NCBI GenBank assembly: GCA_964440265.1
Contig: CAYTRU010000068.1
Coordinates: 1-5,967 of the forward strand
DNA from: CAYMUN01 sp964440265
Lineage (GTDB): Bacteria; Patescibacteriota; Saccharimonadia; Saccharimonadales; UBA4665
Reading direction: 5' to 3'
Length of the DNA: 5,967 nt
Position 1 is the first letter of the stretch; each line of letters opens with the position of its first letter. This document shows, piece after piece, positions 5,108 through 5,967 of this stretch. Below the pieces are notes generated by a model, which worked only from the letters and a program-made list of their open reading frames with translations, did no database searches and was not told the DNA's origin. The translations under genes were made by a program, and so were the position numbers.

Positions 5108-5967
5108 AGCAAAGCAGTAAACCGAGCCCACAGAATGAGCTAAGACCAGATGTGCCAGATATCGATTACTCTAAAGGAATTTTAGATAACCTGCTAGAAG
5201 GTTGCCAGTTGATCGACTTTGATTTCCGTTACTTGTATCTCAATCAGGCAGCTATTAGGCAAAGTCATAAATCGCAATCAGAGCTGATGGGTCATACTAT
5301 GGCCGAGGCTTATCCTGGAGTTGATAAAAGTGCAATGTTTACCTATCTACGCGACTGCATGGAGAACCGCACACCACACACCATGGAAAATGAATTTATT
5401 TTTGCTAATGGCGCTACTGGTTGGTTTGAGCTTAGGATGGAACCAGTGCCGCAAGGTACCTTGATCTTTTCTCTTGATATTACTGAACGTAAAAAACTAG
5501 AGTTGCATTTACAAGAGTTGGATAGCTTAAAAAGCAAGTTTATCACGGTGATTGCTCATCAGCTGCGTACGCCTATCACTTTGATACGCTGGAGCCTGGA
5601 AAATATGTTGGAGGGCTTGGTGGACTCTATTACGCCTGCACAGGAAAAAGTTTTGCGGGCTATGTATAAGGCAAACGGGGATCTTATCATGCGTGTTGAT
5701 GACATGATGACGGCTATAGACATGGAAAAATCACGTATCAAATTGAAAAAAAGACCCCTGCAGTTACAGCAGGTCTTAGATGAAACGCTACAACAGTTTA
5801 CTGAAGATTTTCAGACGAAACAGCTCACCCTCCAGACTAAACAGGCAACTACACCCTTACCGCTTGTTATGGCTGATGAAAAATGCATGGGCAACATATT
5901 TCACAAACTAGTCTGCAACGCGCTGACCTATACGCGTGCTGGGGGTATGATTACCGTAGAGCTGGAG
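5104..5967 (+). CDS. PAS-domain sensor histidine kinase, C-terminus beyond window
   Basis: Cytosolic sensor kinase; 288 codons are visible and the frame is open at the right edge. Residues about 20-128 look like a single PAS domain (GILDNLLEGCQLIDFDFRYL at the start, WFELRMEPVPQGTLIFSLDITERK at the end). A short helix leads into the HisKA dimerisation domain with the H-box FITVIAHQLRTPIT (146-159), H152 being the phospho-acceptor. The ATPase domain begins with LKKRPLQLQQVLDETL (214-229) and reaches the N-box FHKLVCNALTYTRAGG (266-281, N272). The G-boxes are outside the window. No transmembrane segment or signal peptide is present in the visible part, so it should sense a cytoplasmic cue through the PAS pocket. 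The residue after the His is Gln rather than the usual Glu/Asp. The ATG overlaps the receiver stop by four bases and there is no good ribosome site, which indicates coupled translation and a cognate pair. Confidence 0.92.
   Translation, partial: MKQSSKPSPQNELRPDVPDIDYSKGILDNLLEGCQLIDFDFRYLYLNQAAIRQSHKSQSELMGHTMAEAYPGVDKSAMFTYLRDCMENRTPHTMENEFIFANGATGWFELRMEPVPQGTLIFSLDITERKKLELHLQELDSLKSKFITVIAHQLRTPITLIRWSLENMLEGLVDSITPAQEKVLRAMYKANGDLIMRVDDMMTAIDMEKSRIKLKKRPLQLQQVLDETLQQFTEDFQTKQLTLQTKQATTPLPLVMADEKCMGNIFHKLVCNALTYTRAGGMITVELE

Noticed and set aside
5343..5741. Antisense ORFs of 60-67 codons within the histidine kinase
   Set aside because: Shadows of the PAS and HisKA coding frame, which has clear motifs on the plus strand.
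1..5967. tRNA, rRNA, CRISPR array, insertion sequence, attachment site or origin
   Set aside because: No cloverleaf, tandem spaced repeats, transposase or terminal inverted repeats were seen; genes are contiguous with short gaps.

Overview
The window carries two opposed transcription units. The minus strand holds a tightly packed alpha-glucan operon. In transcription order it contains a GT4-type glycogen/starch-synthase-like glycosyltransferase (3909 down to 2698), a GH57 glycosidase (2701 down to 1496), a possible 47-codon small ORF (1496 down to 1353), and a GH15 glucoamylase-like enzyme (from 1350, running off the left edge). The plus strand holds an AlkA-type DNA glycosylase (4023-4646), a stand-alone response-regulator receiver (4718-5107), and a cytosolic PAS histidine kinase cut by the right edge (from 5104).

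The organism is a bacterium, because it has Shine-Dalgarno motifs, sigma70-like promoters and a HisKA kinase with a receiver. TGA acts as a stop at two four-base overlap junctions, so TGA-recoding lineages (for example Absconditabacteria/Gracilibacteria) are excluded. The very compact layout, probable leaderless starts, the AHQLRTP H-box and a GT + GH57 + GH15 cluster without signal peptides suggest a Candidate Phyla Radiation member such as Saccharibacteria. That placement is inference from memory of those genomes, not shown by the sequence.

The three sugar enzymes have no secretion signals in the parts visible, so they probably build and break an alpha-1,4-glucan (glycogen-like) inside the cell. 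The glycosyltransferase would extend the chain, and GH57 and GH15 would cut or debranch it and release glucose. A similar synthase/GH57/GH15 neighbourhood is known in Methanocaldococcus jannaschii (around MJ1606-MJ1611). Junctions in the operon are GTGA, TAATG and TAA-TC-ATG, which implies translational coupling.

The most notable non-coding signals are these. A perfect 9-bp inverted repeat fills the spacer and overlaps the -10 of the probable operon promoter (3950-3978), and looks like a repressor operator. A nested set of inverted repeats (1379-1481) lies between GH57 and GH15, in the same stretch as the small ORF. An extended -10 promoter sits so close to the receiver gene that its mRNA should be nearly leaderless. 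There is no gene-free stretch over 300 bases. I see no rRNA, tRNA, CRISPR, insertion sequence or clear intrinsic terminator. I do not see a plainly new system; the small ORF/structured junction and the operator are the parts that merit checking.
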